Below are positions 1 through 13,000 of a DNA stretch of 64,000 nt, in pieces (position 1 is the first letter of the stretch; every line of letters starts with the position of its first letter). Source of the stretch: Epinephelus fuscoguttatus (Eukaryota; Chordata; Actinopteri; Perciformes; Serranidae). The stretch is taken from NCBI RefSeq assembly GCF_011397635.1, contig NC_064756.1, forward strand, positions 31,672,996-31,736,995. Reading direction: 5' to 3'. The notes beneath the pieces are model-generated. The model saw only the letters and a list, made by a program, of their open reading frames with translations, ran no database searches and was not told where the DNA came from. A program made the position numbers and the translations under genes.

Positions 1-845
1 CAACAGAATAATATATCTTGTATAAGGATCTTTGGCAAACAATCACATAATTGTCCTTTGTTTTGATTTTCTGGAGCAACACTACTGTTTTATTAATGGT
101 TGCATTATAAATTAAAGAAGCGCTACTTTAAACTTTGGATGCACTCTGTGTGCAGTGCCCAGAGAAAACATGCCTCGCATTTTTATAATGTCCAAAATTA
201 CTGTTGTGTGCTTTCAAGTCCAAACCATAGTTTTTCACAGTGCAGTTTTCTTATGATTGAGGCACCATGAAGGGGGATGATAATGGATGAGGGAGGAAGA
301 TGTACCTCTCTATGTCGGTGATGGAAAGCACACAAAAGAAGCTGCAATTTAAATGCTTTTTTGCAGTTCAGAACCATTTTGTTTTACAGTGCCCTCAAAG
401 TACCGATAGCAAAAAAAATCTCTTTCTAAATACAGAAGTGGTGAAAGCTTTAATGTTGTCTAGTTCTCACCACAGTAAGTAAGTACATGTTTACATCCAC
501 AGGCATTGATTCTTTGATCATACACCACTGTATTCTTTTTATGTCAGTCTCATTAAATGGCCTTATTTTTTAGTCAAGAAAAATATTCGCTGACCTAAAA
601 GAATGAGGAGGAACTGCATACGGTTTGTGGTGTAAAATTAGTATATTTAAATGTTCAGAAACCACTACGATGATAAACTGTGGTTTTAATGAGAAACATG
701 TTACCAAAGAAATAATTATTTTGGACAGAGTGTTTTATCATACATGCTTCAAAAACATCTCTGCAGCATTCCCACTGCAGGTGGACCTACACAACTAACA
801 AGAGCAGAACAAGCACAAGAGCAGTGATTACTTTCTCACAGTAAT

Positions 846-1173
846 TGAGTGCATTTACATGGACATGAATAACCTGTTTATGAGGCTTATCCCAGTTATG
901 ATTATATTTGGGAGATATTGTTTACATGAGCACAGACAATCAGGTTATTCATATTTCCCTTTTACACGAAAAATACTATTAACCCGATCACTGATTACTG
1001 CATTCTGTTTGCACAGGCGACATGTTATACGAGACAAACAGACAATGGGAGATGAGAGTGACAGGAAATATTAAACACTAAACCGAATAGTTACGAACAC
1101 TTACAGCTTAACTACTAATTTCTTCTCTGCTACAATCACTAACAGCTGTCTGCCCTGTGTATCTGTCTCTTTG

Positions 1174-1205
<32 letters not shown>

Positions 1206-1917
1206 TAACTGTTATGTAGTTACTCACCCAATGTGTTCCTGAAATCAGCTACACTACCGTTTAACACTTTTCCTCACTGTTGCCAGCCTGTCACTGTCGC
1301 CCCGTATAGGACAGAGGAGTACAGGTTGAAGATAGCAGCCTCTTTTTCTTTACCGAAAGACAAACTCCATTTCTTCATCGCTCCAGAAGTGAGACGGCAT
1401 TATTTGCATTTCTATTATGTTACTTGGCTTAAGTTGTGCCAGCGCAGGTAGTCAGCTGCTTTCCATACCTGGGATAAGGTGTATACAAGCAGCACTGTCC
1501 CGGTTTCGTTTGGAGTACTCCACTCAGCATATTTGAGGTTTTCATAAACGGGCTTAAGTGTTTATATGTTCAAGTCAGAGAAAACGAATCATTTACAGGT
1601 TATTCAAGTGCAGTGCACTCAATGCAGTGCACTTAATGGGTGGGTCATTCATGTCCATTTACTGTAAACGCACTCATTGAGTGCATTATGATCAGGTTTT
1701 TGGAATATCCCATTTATGTGTTTAAGCATGTAAACACCATATTCCGTTTATAAGAAACCTGAATATACTAGCTGGAATACTCTGAAAGAAACTGCAATGT
1801 ATACGGGGAATATGAATAACCTGATTTGTCTAGGCACATGTAAACACCATATCCCAAATATGATCATAACTAGGATAAGTCTCATAAATGGGTTATTCAT
1901 GTCCACGTAATCATACT
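846..1917. mobile_element. Composite inverted-repeat (MITE-like) DNA element(s) in the upstream frem2 intron
   Basis: The left arm at about 848-955 (starting TTTACATGGACATGAATAAC) is repeated in reverse complement at about 1808-1918, with roughly 80-85% identity by eye over about 100 bases. A further inverted end near 1645-1680 (TCATTCATGTCCATTTACTG) and a partial arm at 1725-1755 show that at least two copies are nested or abutting. No transposase ORF is present, so the element is non-autonomous. Superfamily and target duplication were not determined. Confidence 0.6.
1174..1204. repeat. (CA)n microsatellite
   Basis: About 15 CA units inside the inverted-repeat element. Confidence 0.95.
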
Positions 1918-3354
1918 CACTATTTGAAGTTTCCATTTTCTTCTGCTGCCTTGGGGATTGGAGAGCAGCGAACCATTTTTGCAGGCCGCCAGAGCAGCCT
2001 GACAATTCAAGCCATCCATCTGCCTCAGCGCTGGGATGAGATAGTGACTGATCCCAGGCCAGTACCTTTTCATGAAGAGTGTGGATATCTCTTCTTGCCC
2101 AGCCCCACCTGAGTGAACACGGATCAGAGAAGCCCACTGGTGGGGCTACCGCTTCACTGGTCAATGTGCACAGTGCAGGTGGCACCAGTTTGGAGGCTAC
2201 AGTGAGCCCACTTGCTGCGAAGCCTCAGAGTGACTGCTGTGATCAGGGCCATCAAATCCAGGCATTGTGCGGGAGATAGAGTTAGGAGCAAATCATACTC
2301 TCTCCTCTCCTAGCTACTCTTTGAAGACTGCTGATTTTTCAAGCTCCATTGAGCTTGACCATTTTATCTCAGCACATATGTGCAGGGGCCTTTTCCTTCT
2401 GTCTATACTTGCATATCAAAGCCCACGTTTTATTTTCATCAAAGAACAGAATGGTAATTTTCTTAAAAGCCCAAACTCATGCATTTCTCAATCTGTGGTC
2501 TTTTGAAGATCTTGTGTGTAGTCCTGATGCGATATTTGAGTTTTTCCCTGCTTTTTCTTCCTTCCTTTCTTAGTTGTGAACAAACAGCATTTAAAAAAAA
2601 AAAAGTTCCTGTTACTCATGCTCATACTTGTGTTCCATTTATCCAGTAATTTCTTGTTTTCTACATTTATGGAAGCCTACAGGATTGCCTTTGGGTGTGC
2701 AGGCATTTTCTTTCTATTTACTGCCAGACCCCTGCTGCTTGTTGTGCGGCCAGTTAGCAAAGACAGTGGAGAGGCTGTGTGACATTTCACCGGCTTCAGT
2801 GCTCCTGCTCAACAGGAATCCTGCCAGTGTCACAGCTATAGTGACTGTAGGCCCCATCAAACAGCTCACATGCTGAAGGTCAGACAGTGCAAGTCAGCCT
2901 CCAACCACTGCTGCTGAGACCAAGCTGGCATGAGGGGTAATTGGCTTTATTCCAACCATGGCCATTTGAAACACTGGAGGTGGGAAACTGCACCCAGAAG
3001 ATGTGCAGATATTGTCGGGTTAGACCAACTGGGATGTGACATTTTCCTAGTTTTAGAGGAGATGAAAAGCCGAAGTCTAACTGTATTCTTTTATTGACAA
3101 TATCTGTGTAACTGCTGTATGACCATTCATAGTCATACAAATGTAAGGATATGTAGAATGCACATACTTAAAAAGAATATACATTTATTATAAGGTAGGT
3201 ATGAAAATGTATATTAATGGATGCTGGTACCAAAACCTGAACAAGGTGATACATTCTCTGATATGTCTGATGTATGGCATTTTCACATGCTTAGCAGATG
3301 TTACCTAATTAAGATAAGATATTAAGATTTTTCCATGTCCTTCCTAAGGTATAG

Positions 3355-3579
3355 GCACAAAGGATGGCACTGCAGAAAAGGACAAAGATTTCCGGGGGAA
3401 ATCTCAAAAACAGGTACAGTTCAATCCGGGCCAGACCACAGCCACCTGGAAGGTGCGGATCCTGTCAGACAGCGAGTATGAAGTGTCAGAGACCTTCCAG
3501 ATTGTTCTGTCTGAACCAGTGATGGCAGCCCTTGAATTCCCAGAGTCTGCTACTGTGGAGATCCTGGACCCTGATGATG
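3355..3579 (+). other. frem2: frem2 exon: second half of a Calx-beta domain
   Basis: The exon opens in phase 1 with [10 protein letters not shown], typical of the middle of a Calx-beta fold. It continues through [16 protein letters not shown], the acidic strand that helps form the calcium site in this family. The acceptor is taken at TATAG/GC because it keeps the same phase-1 glycine junction as the next domain; an alternative AG lies six bases upstream. The first half of this domain should be in a preceding exon, but I could not find it between 1 and 3354, so the upstream intron probably exceeds 3.3 kb. Confidence 0.8.
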
Positions 3580-6500
3580 GTCAGTAATGATTTCACTTTC
3601 AGGGATTTAACATGAATTTGAATATTTACATTAAATTATCTTACTTAAAATAGGGGTTGCACTCAGTTTTAGTGAGATTGAATAAGTTCATTCTTAAACT
3701 ATAGCCAAAACAAATATTAGCAAAGTACCTTGCTTTTTGTATATTTGGGTTTTGTTGTCTAACAATGCAACACACTCTGGTCTCAAGTAAAGCTTCAATG
3801 GAGTTTGACAGCAGAATATTTTCCAGCTATGTGAAATACTGTTTAAGCGTTTGATGTCACGTGTCTCAAATCATGTGGCAGCATTTTGCACAGATGTTCA
3901 ACAGTCACACAGAAAGAAATCCATCGTAGAAGGGACACAGATGTCAGTCGTATTTTGAATTGGGGCGCAGTTTCAATGACCGACACATGACAAACTTGCT
4001 ACTTTGAGTGCCAGCAACAAGTGCCTGTGCTTTCTCTGTGGGTTACAAAAATCGATAAAGAAAAATCAATAAAGAAAGAAAAGGATTAGCAATGCATTTA
4101 CTGAAAGTAGGTAATTCTAAACAATAGACATGAAAAAGGCTACAAATTTGTGAAGGCTGGATTTTTTATCTAGCAGCACAGATTTCAGTTTAGGTCCAGG
4201 AGTTCTTTTGCCCTCATCTCTGTATTCATGTTTTAGGGAAATGCATCTGTCTGTCTGCCTGAGGGCATCAGAGCACATGATATTTTAAGTACAAAATTAA
4301 TTCACATGAAAACTGCATGCTGAGTGGAACAAACAACATCCTGAACCCAACTCAATTATGGAAATAGCCACATAATGAATAAAAAGCAAACCATGTTTAT
4401 GGGCAGTATTTTCTTTCCACAAGTGTAGCTAAACAAGGTCAGAGGGATATGGAGATAACCATGCTGACCTTCCTTGTATCTGAATTGAGCTCTGTAAAAT
4501 CAGATGAACAGTGTCTCTGAAAACAGCTTGACTTTAATAGAGCTGAGTTAGACAACTGCGTTGTATAAATATGGATAATATTCCTTATCCCATAGGGCTT
4601 CATTGGGTGAAAAGGAATAATTTGCTGTCAACAATTTATTCTAATCAAAGTGTTTAGTTGGAATTTTGTTTCACAGAACATCAGTCTCTGGAGGGCAATC
4701 AACAAAACTGGCAGCCATCTCTGTGCAAGATGTGAAAATCTGTTTTTATTTCTTCATGCCTTTTAAAGATATTGTCTTCCTACAGCCATATGTCTATTAT
4801 CATATCATTATACTGTTTAGGGTTTCTAAAGTTTTAATATATTTTGGCCTCTCAAGGTCAAATAAACTCTGAAGGCTCATAAAAATGCATTTTTGGTTCT
4901 TTCCACTGAGAGCAGAAAAATGGAATAGCCTGGGGGCTGCCACCATGAAACTGTGAAAAATAAATTATTTCACACCAGACAGACTAAAGTGGCTCAGACT
5001 GAAAACAGCTCAGTGTTTGAAACAAGAAGTAAAGAGTGACCACATCAATCCGTGCAATTGTTTGCATGTTCTCTAGGATGGAAAAGGACAGGTGAAGTTC
5101 TGTTGACTTACCAACACCTTATTAATGTGGGTGACCACAGTGCTCACCGAGAGGGAGACAAAGCCTCTGTCTGAGCTCTGTGGATTTCATGGCTGTAATG
5201 TTGCAAGCTCATTACCTTCCTGGATGCAGCTCAGAGAAGGAAGGAGACAAAAAGATGGAGAGCTGCCCATAAAACTGTTGAGCCAAAAAACTAATTGTTT
5301 AACATGTCTCTGCTTGCAAACAGAATAAATACACCTTTTTATTCCAGCTAATTTATGTGGGCAACTAACAGACTTCTTAAATGAGTGTGAGATGCAGATT
5401 TGTACACATTAATTCTCTAAAGGGTTCCTTACTCATATACTGAGCAGCATTATCTTACAAATAGCATCCACATCTCTGTGTTATTCTGTGTATCAGTGCA
5501 AGCAGAGTCAAGACTGGAATATTTGCTGCAGATAAATAAACAGCAGATGATGGGTTTCGATTAAACATGATTGAAGCACCATCAGCAGAGCTGTAATGAG
5601 AGCTGTCAGTGGTCTCAGCGTGTATGCTGCAATTCTGTATATTAAAGGTTACTGATGCAAATAGTGTCACATATGATTTGACTTCTCAAAGCCTTTCCCT
5701 TTTCTTCATCTCCGATTATTCAGTCCAATTCACTTGACATTCAATATATCACATTCAATTTGCTAGAAAACTGATAATACACAAGTGATTTTCTTGTACC
5801 CAAAATCAGCATTTAATGAAGGTATTCAACTTCAGTAATATAAACACATTATGTCAAAGTAATGATGTGATGTGATGTGAAGTAATGTGTGTTGATTTTT
5901 CCCACCTACAGAGTCAACAGTGTTCATACCCTCAGCTGCATACAACATAGAGGAGGACATTGGTGAGCTGCTTATCCCAGTGCGCAGGAGTGGAGACATC
6001 AGTCAGGAGCTCATGGTCATCTGCTATACTCAGCAAGGTAATAGGAGAGCTATGGTTAAGAATTTAACCTTGTGTATTTGTAGGAATAGATGTGATGATT
6101 CAAGTGACATTGAGCAATGATTCTTTAGTGAACGACAAATGTTATTAGTAGTTGTGAGTATACACACTACCATTCAAATGTTTAGACTCAGACTCAGTTT
6201 AGACTGAGTAGTTTTAAACTGAGATTTGTGAGTTCATTGTATATTCAGCTGATACTCCCTAATCAAATTCTAACACTGTCTATGTGCATTACACTAATGC
6301 ACAAACTACCACTTCTAAAAACTGCACAGCTCTTTCATTTAAATTCAGACATATTGTACATATTCATTAATGGATTTTTAAATTTTATTTATTATAACTT
6401 TACGCTATCTTATATTTCATGATTTTTGCATTGCTTGCTTTTATTTTTAGTTTCATTATCTCTCACCATTTTTATGTTATGCACTAGTACACCAAAGCAA

Positions 6501-9500
6501 ATTTCTTGTATGTGAAAACCTACTTGGCAAGAAACCAGATTCTGATTCTGATTCTTACCTTATTTCTATTGTGAAGTTTGAAGAATGTTGCTAAATTAAT
6601 CTACACACATTTTGATGCTGTGCTTCCAGTTTCTTTTACCAATGACAGGTGATTTCTTATATTTTTATTGAACTGTTACTCTGAAGAACATTTGTCTTTT
6701 TCTGCCCTTCAGCTGTCATTGTGGTTAAACCATTGTACAGCATTTTGTACTAAAACATCTATTTGTAATGAGGACCTTATACAATCTAAAAACATGAAAG
6801 ACCATTCAAAAAATATTGAGTGATCCTGCCAGCCATCTGACTGTACTGAATCAAGCTTTTCTGGCAGGAGATTCCAAACTTTTGAAAAGTGCATTAAACA
6901 AAAGTAAGTGAATAACTGAGTTAAGAAAATAATTTCTAGGCAAATCATCCTCAGGTCGTTTATATCAGTGACGCATGTTAACATTGCTCATGAAAAAACA
7001 ATTTCAGGGAAAAGAGAAATCATATTTTTGTACTGATATTTGTGTGGGAAAGATAGTGTATTGTGGAAGAGTTTAGATCATTAACTTTGTTTTCTGTGAT
7101 TGTGTTTTCTGCCCACTCAGTTTCTGCCACAGGCACCGTCCCCACCACAGTGCTGTCCTACTCTGATTACATCTCCAGGCCTGAGGACCATCGCAGCCTC
7201 CTGCGCTTTGACAAGGGAGAGGTGGAGAAATCCTGCCGGGTTGTGATCATTGACGACTCCCTGTATGAAGATGAGGAAAGCTTCAATGTCACCCTCAGCG
7301 TGCCCATGGGGGGCCGTCTGGGCTCAGAGTTCCCCGCAGCTAGAATCACAATCATTCCCGATATGGAAGACGGTAAGATACATTTCACTGATTATACGTG
7401 TGAAATCGAATGCAGTACAGCATCACATAGTCTGGGCAGGTACTAGAAATTAAAAGACTTTGATTATTGAGGCATTTGTGTGGCATTTAGAGAGTTTTGT
7501 GTGCTTTTTCTTTTTCTTTCAAAGTTTTTTTCAATTCTGATAAAAGCGACAAGAAAAGGCAGCCTGAGTTTGTCTCTTGGCTAAAAGGGCTTTTATCTGA
7601 TTTAGTCTGAGGTGTCACTGTATATGTGCAATCTCTTATTTTATGGATAAGCACCTTGACAGTAGCTGAAAATGAGTTTTGAAAAAGTTTTGAAAGTGTG
7701 ATATTTTTTGCTGAATTGATCCAAATAGAGAAATTCAAACAGTTAGGCAGGTGGGCAGACAGACGGCAAATATGTCCTTGTGCATGTGAAATGTGTGTTG
7801 AATTTTTTTTTTTTTTTGTCTGTGTTTGTGCTTGTCTGGCAAAATCTTGAAGAGAAAGCGTTTGAGTGTGCAAGCCTCCTTCCTGGAGGCAAAGCCTTTA
7901 TCTCATATCTGCAGGCTCAGACTGGAGGGCTGATAGTCTCCCATATCTTCCTGACGCCTTTTTGTTCCCCGACACCTGACGACCATTCCTCAGTTCCATA
8001 TCACTCTGTCGATCTCCGGAAGCACTGCTGTGAAGTCAAGACTCTGTGATTGCAGGCAGACAACACTAGAGCTGAAAATCCCAGCATGATTGCGGAACTG
8101 TCTCTTTTTTTCTGAATCAAAACCCATTTAAAGCAACAAAATTTGGGAGATGATGCAATATTCAGTTCAGCATTCTGTTATCTAATTGCTTGGTTTAAGC
8201 AGGCATAGTCAGAAGATCATGACCACTGGGAAATGAGTACTATTTTACATGCAGTTGAAGTAAGTTAGAGTCCTCCAGTTGTAAGAGACCCTCCCATTTC
8301 ATAGTGCTGTACATACTGCTGAAAATGCCATAGACTTTGATTTGTAAAATGTATTAATATTGTAAAAATATCCTGATTTGAGTACAGCTTAGCACTGATC
8401 CAGATAACTAATGACTGCCCAACCTTAAACAAAACATGCTGCTTTTGGTCAGTGACGATGGTCCTGCTGTTCACACCTTTTCCCTCAGCATGAAAACTGC
8501 TGAAATAATCACATTGAATAATGTGAACCTCCAGTGCTTTAGCAATGAGGACACATTCAGTAGTTTATTTCCCCTCCCAAGAAACATATTCAGACATCTA
8601 ATTGTTTTTTAAGATCATAGCCAAAATAAATGCTAAAGGTGAATCATCTGCTCATGAACCTGTGCTGAGGAGGTCTTGTCAGTATACATAAGTTTTTAGA
8701 CAATGTAACAGGTTATACTCCTATTCTGTTCCCGTGGGACTCGAGGCAGACACACTTCAAGTGGATTTGACCTGCTTGAGGAAGGAGGAGGTTACGTGGC
8801 TGGAATGTTGTCTTACTGTAGCACCGTCTGGTGAAACCTGAGAGTGAGTACAAGGCCTTTTGACCTCTGCTGCTCCTGGGTATTGACTCCAGACTGCCAA
8901 GGCAGCTGCTGAGACACACAAGTTTTTAATAGGATGTACAGCAGTCGGTCCTTACGGCATTCAGCCTGCTTCACAAAATAGTGCTTTACCACTGCAGCTA
9001 TGTCACGATCTTTATGGATGGCTCTGACTCTAGCACTGCAAGTCGTGCATGTATTTATAACTGCCAGAAAGCTGACTGATTGATTAATGTCTTCCTGTGA
9101 CTGTCTGACTCGGTCACATATGGTTGCCTGGCATTTACATTTTTAAATGAAGGTCAAGGCTGTTTGAGAAACAGGGAGGCAGACAAATAAAGCACAGATA
9201 TTAGGAAGTAATACATAGGATGAGATAAGCTAACTTGAAGATTGCTTTGGAAGTGGTCTCAGAATAACGAAGGCAAAGGGTCAGTGGTTTAAGAAAGTAC
9301 TCTTTTATAGGGGCACAGTTTCCTTTTACTGATAAATAGCATCTTTGTGTTCATGCATTACTGCTTTTTCAGAGTGCTGGAAGGCAAACTGTATTTCATG
9401 ATTGCCCCTGGTTTATAGAGACTCAGCCAGTGTGCAACTCTTATAAACAATGACTTGCCTGAGTAATCCAATTTTTGTAGCTTGAACAGTCAATTCATTA

Positions 9501-10012
9501 TAAAATATACTAAGAAATGTTCTTGCTCTTCAGATTTGAGACTTCCTGGCATGCTTTTGCCTATATTAGAGGTCCTCTGTGTATTATCACACAGGAACAG
9601 GAGAAAAGAAGGCTCACTGTATTATAGGATTAGCTAGACTCAGGCTGACAACCAGCGTTAACAGTCTGTACTCAGGTTTATTCCTGCTTTATCTGTAATC
9701 ATGTTTTCTTTGCCTCTGGCTTTGTTAGGGTGGCCGAGTGACAATCAAAATCTCCTTATGCATATCAGTTGTCAGAAAGCACCACATTCACAAGAATGCC
9801 CCATACAGCATGATTGTAAGAGCCAGACTACAGCCTCTTTTTGTGGAAACATCCTTTGTGTGCATTTTATTGTTATTCTTAAATGGTGATTCTGTTGTCA
9901 TTGTGACGTTGAGAGAAATATTGCCTGGAGCTATTGTCCAACAACTTGGCTCCTTATTATTGTGACACAAGTACCTGACATTAGATTGACTGCCTGAACA
10001 CCCATACACAAA

Positions 10013-10084
<72 letters not shown>

Positions 10085-13000
10085 ATGTATTAAGTTTACA
10101 CAGCACCACATCCTCAGTATAATTTGGATTAGGTGCTGGAGGTGTTCAGAATAAATGGAACATTAAGAGCAGGGAGAAGTAAGGCGTGTCAAGCCTTCAT
10201 ATCTCCCCAAAGAAGGTGATAATGAAATGGCTTGAGTGCTGATGCTGATGGTGAAGTAAATTGTAAATAGCTCTGAGGTGAGCAAAACAAGACCAATCAT
10301 CTGTCTGGAAGAGCAGAAGGGCAGTAGGAGACTCATTCTCACTCCTCGTTCAGCTATCCTGACTTAATAAAGTGCTTATTTCAGGTTTCTTTTCCAACTC
10401 CACTCCAGTATATATGGAAAGGAGATAAATAGGGACATCACATCCTTCTTTGTCATCCCTCTTGCAGTAAGAGCTGTCCAATGGGTATATGTGGGAGGAA
10501 GGAGTCGGTGCCTGGCCGAGCACCTGTCCCTGGCTGTGAGTGGTCTATGCTGGGGCTCCCCAGGAGGGCTTTCAGCAGCTAAACCAAGTTGTGGGCTCAA
10601 ACAGTTTTTAGAAACACACACTACTGATATCAGCAAAAATGCATGTCAGCAACATGTCTTCTTTCCAAGCCAGCAAACCAGAGTAGCACAATATGATGAA
10701 GTTAGAAGCCACAGGGCACCAGTGTATGCACTCCCTGCTTCGTGCAAACACACAGTCTTGGCCACCTACATAGCTACAAGCACGTGCAAGAAACCACACA
10801 AGTGCAGGAGGGGGTGGAGCTCGTATTGTCTGCCAAGGTCTGATGTTAATCTGACAATTTATGGGAATCTAAATTGAGAAGGTTTGTAGCTTTTACAACT
10901 AAATGTGTTGGATTGTACTGCAATAATAACCAGTTCTGTGGATGTGTGCCATGGAAGAGAATGTATGTTTTCTTTCCAACCAAAACATTAATTTCACTAA
11001 TTAGCACACCTTCACCCGCAGAGAGAGTGTAATTAAAATCTGCTTTGTTTGAAATGAAAACCACCAGACTCTAACATGGCACAGGAATTGATATTTCTGC
11101 CTCTGAAGGAACTTTGTTGGCAACTGATCTCAGACACAAAGTGTAACCAAAACTCAAGAAAATCTCACTGGGTGGTCTCCAAACTTTTCCCATTTTACAA
11201 ATTTGTGTCCCCAGGAAAGTAAATCAGAAACAAATTGTTTAGTAGATGGCTTTAGTACAGTTACTTTTATTCTCCTTATGTATAAAACAATAATTGATAA
11301 TCAATTTTATGCATAGGGGGTACTGGAACATTCTTGACATTTATTTTGACTGTAAATGCGTGGTTTAGTCTATATGCCCTCTGTTAATCGTTAAAAGTGG
11401 AGTCATAAAATTAGGGATGGCTGATCTTTCTAACTCCTAACACAATGCAGTAGCTAAACTGAGAAAAACAAGTTGTTAACAGCATGTTACCTGTGGGCAT
11501 CAAATTAGTGTAAAGTTACAATATTTGCCCACAGTCACAGAGATGCACACAGAATCAGTTCCCAACTGCTGTGCTTCCAGCCTGTCCAGACCTACAACTA
11601 ACACATTGTCAGTCTACATGGGTGCCAAGGTCATAAGGGATCATTGTCTGGTTGCTGCCCTTTTGATCCCTGCTGGTTGTACAGGTTGTCTATCACAAGG
11701 CCAGATTACCAAGGGGCCAAAGCCCCGATCTCCTCAGGTCCTATGTGTGTTACTGGGTTTGTGGTTATTTAATTAATTGAAAATTAGTTTAAAACCATTC
11801 ATCACTACAACAAAGTATCAGCTGACATGGTAAGGGTGTTTTCTACTATACCCTGCACAATACACAGAGAGAGGGAAGAGTGGATTTAAAGCAAGGGCAC
11901 TGTGCTCTGGGCCCACTACCAGGTTAATCCAGTCATGCTGTAATAGGCAACACACAGAAGTGTAGACACGCCAACGTAAAAGTGGATAATACTAGAGGCA
12001 ATTAAAGTGGAGGGGACAAAGAGGTAGAAAAACTCTGAAAAAAATCTACCTTAAAAGTAAACAATAGGAGAGGACTCAATTACAAAAGATAAACAGAAGC
12101 CGAAAACTCCAAAAAACAAGTGAGGGCACAACAGGACTAGCAAACAAAATCCAAATGACAGCAAAACACAATTTTGAAGGAAACAGTAAACAAGAGGAGG
12201 GACAAATAAGGGGCCGTGGTAATTAGTGGGGAAGTGTGTGTGCAGTTGTGTGTGCTAAAGGTTGTAACTGTTTGTTGTTTCATGTTGCTAATCAAGAGAT
12301 CTGAACGCACAGCCTAATAGCCTTTCACACCCTTGTTTCTGTCTTCTACTCAATACCACATACACACACTGAAGCCTCCAACTAAAGCACAAATAGATAC
12401 ACAATACTGTGGAGCTTCTGCTTTTTTGCCAAGTTTATTGCTAATGTTGACAGTTTACTATACACTAGGGACATGAATTATGTTTCTCTATTTTGCAGCA
12501 TAAAGGTAACTCTTCTGGCAACTTGGCATGAAAGACTGTTAAGTTTACAAGCTGTCCAGGTATTCTACAGTAGCATGCATGGACAGCTGCTATCCTCAGA
12601 ATACCTGGTATTTTCCCAGCGGCAGACCATCTGCACATAAACATCCACACCTTTACAGTATCCACTCTAGCTTTTTGACTACACTGGGTTTAGAAAAACT
12701 TGTCTTTTCTTGCAGAGATAATTGCTGTTTGATATTGACTCTACATCCGGGAAAATGTTTTGGTGGTTGGGGCTGTAAGACATGAGAATGCTTGTACAGC
12801 AGGACTTCACTCTTGTATTTATAGTCTGTGTCAGTTGCCTGTAAATTTTACTCTGGTTCTGAAGGTATGATTATGAGCTGTTTTAAAGATGGGCGGGTCC
12901 CATGTGTGTGCAGTATGTCCTGGATGGGGATGAATTGAGGGGGAACCTACAAACCCTGTTATTATGTCTCACCTGGATTTCCAGTCATTCTGATATAAAC

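Larger units (their letters stand above)
1..3354. other. Upstream frem2 intron sequence
   Basis: AT-rich, with short frames only. It holds the inverted-repeat element and a CA tract. I found no Calx-beta first-half exon here. Confidence 0.6.

Noticed and set aside
859..2185. Small ORFs inside the inverted-repeat element as possible transposase remains
   Set aside because: They translate the inverted arms; no DDE or other catalytic motif and no similarity that I recognise.
6709..6984. 91-residue minus-strand ORF in a frem2 intron
   Set aside because: AT-rich chance frame; no homology or promoter seen.
9788..10111. Minus-strand Cys-Val repeat ORF
   Set aside because: Translation of the CA microsatellite; no start context or homology.
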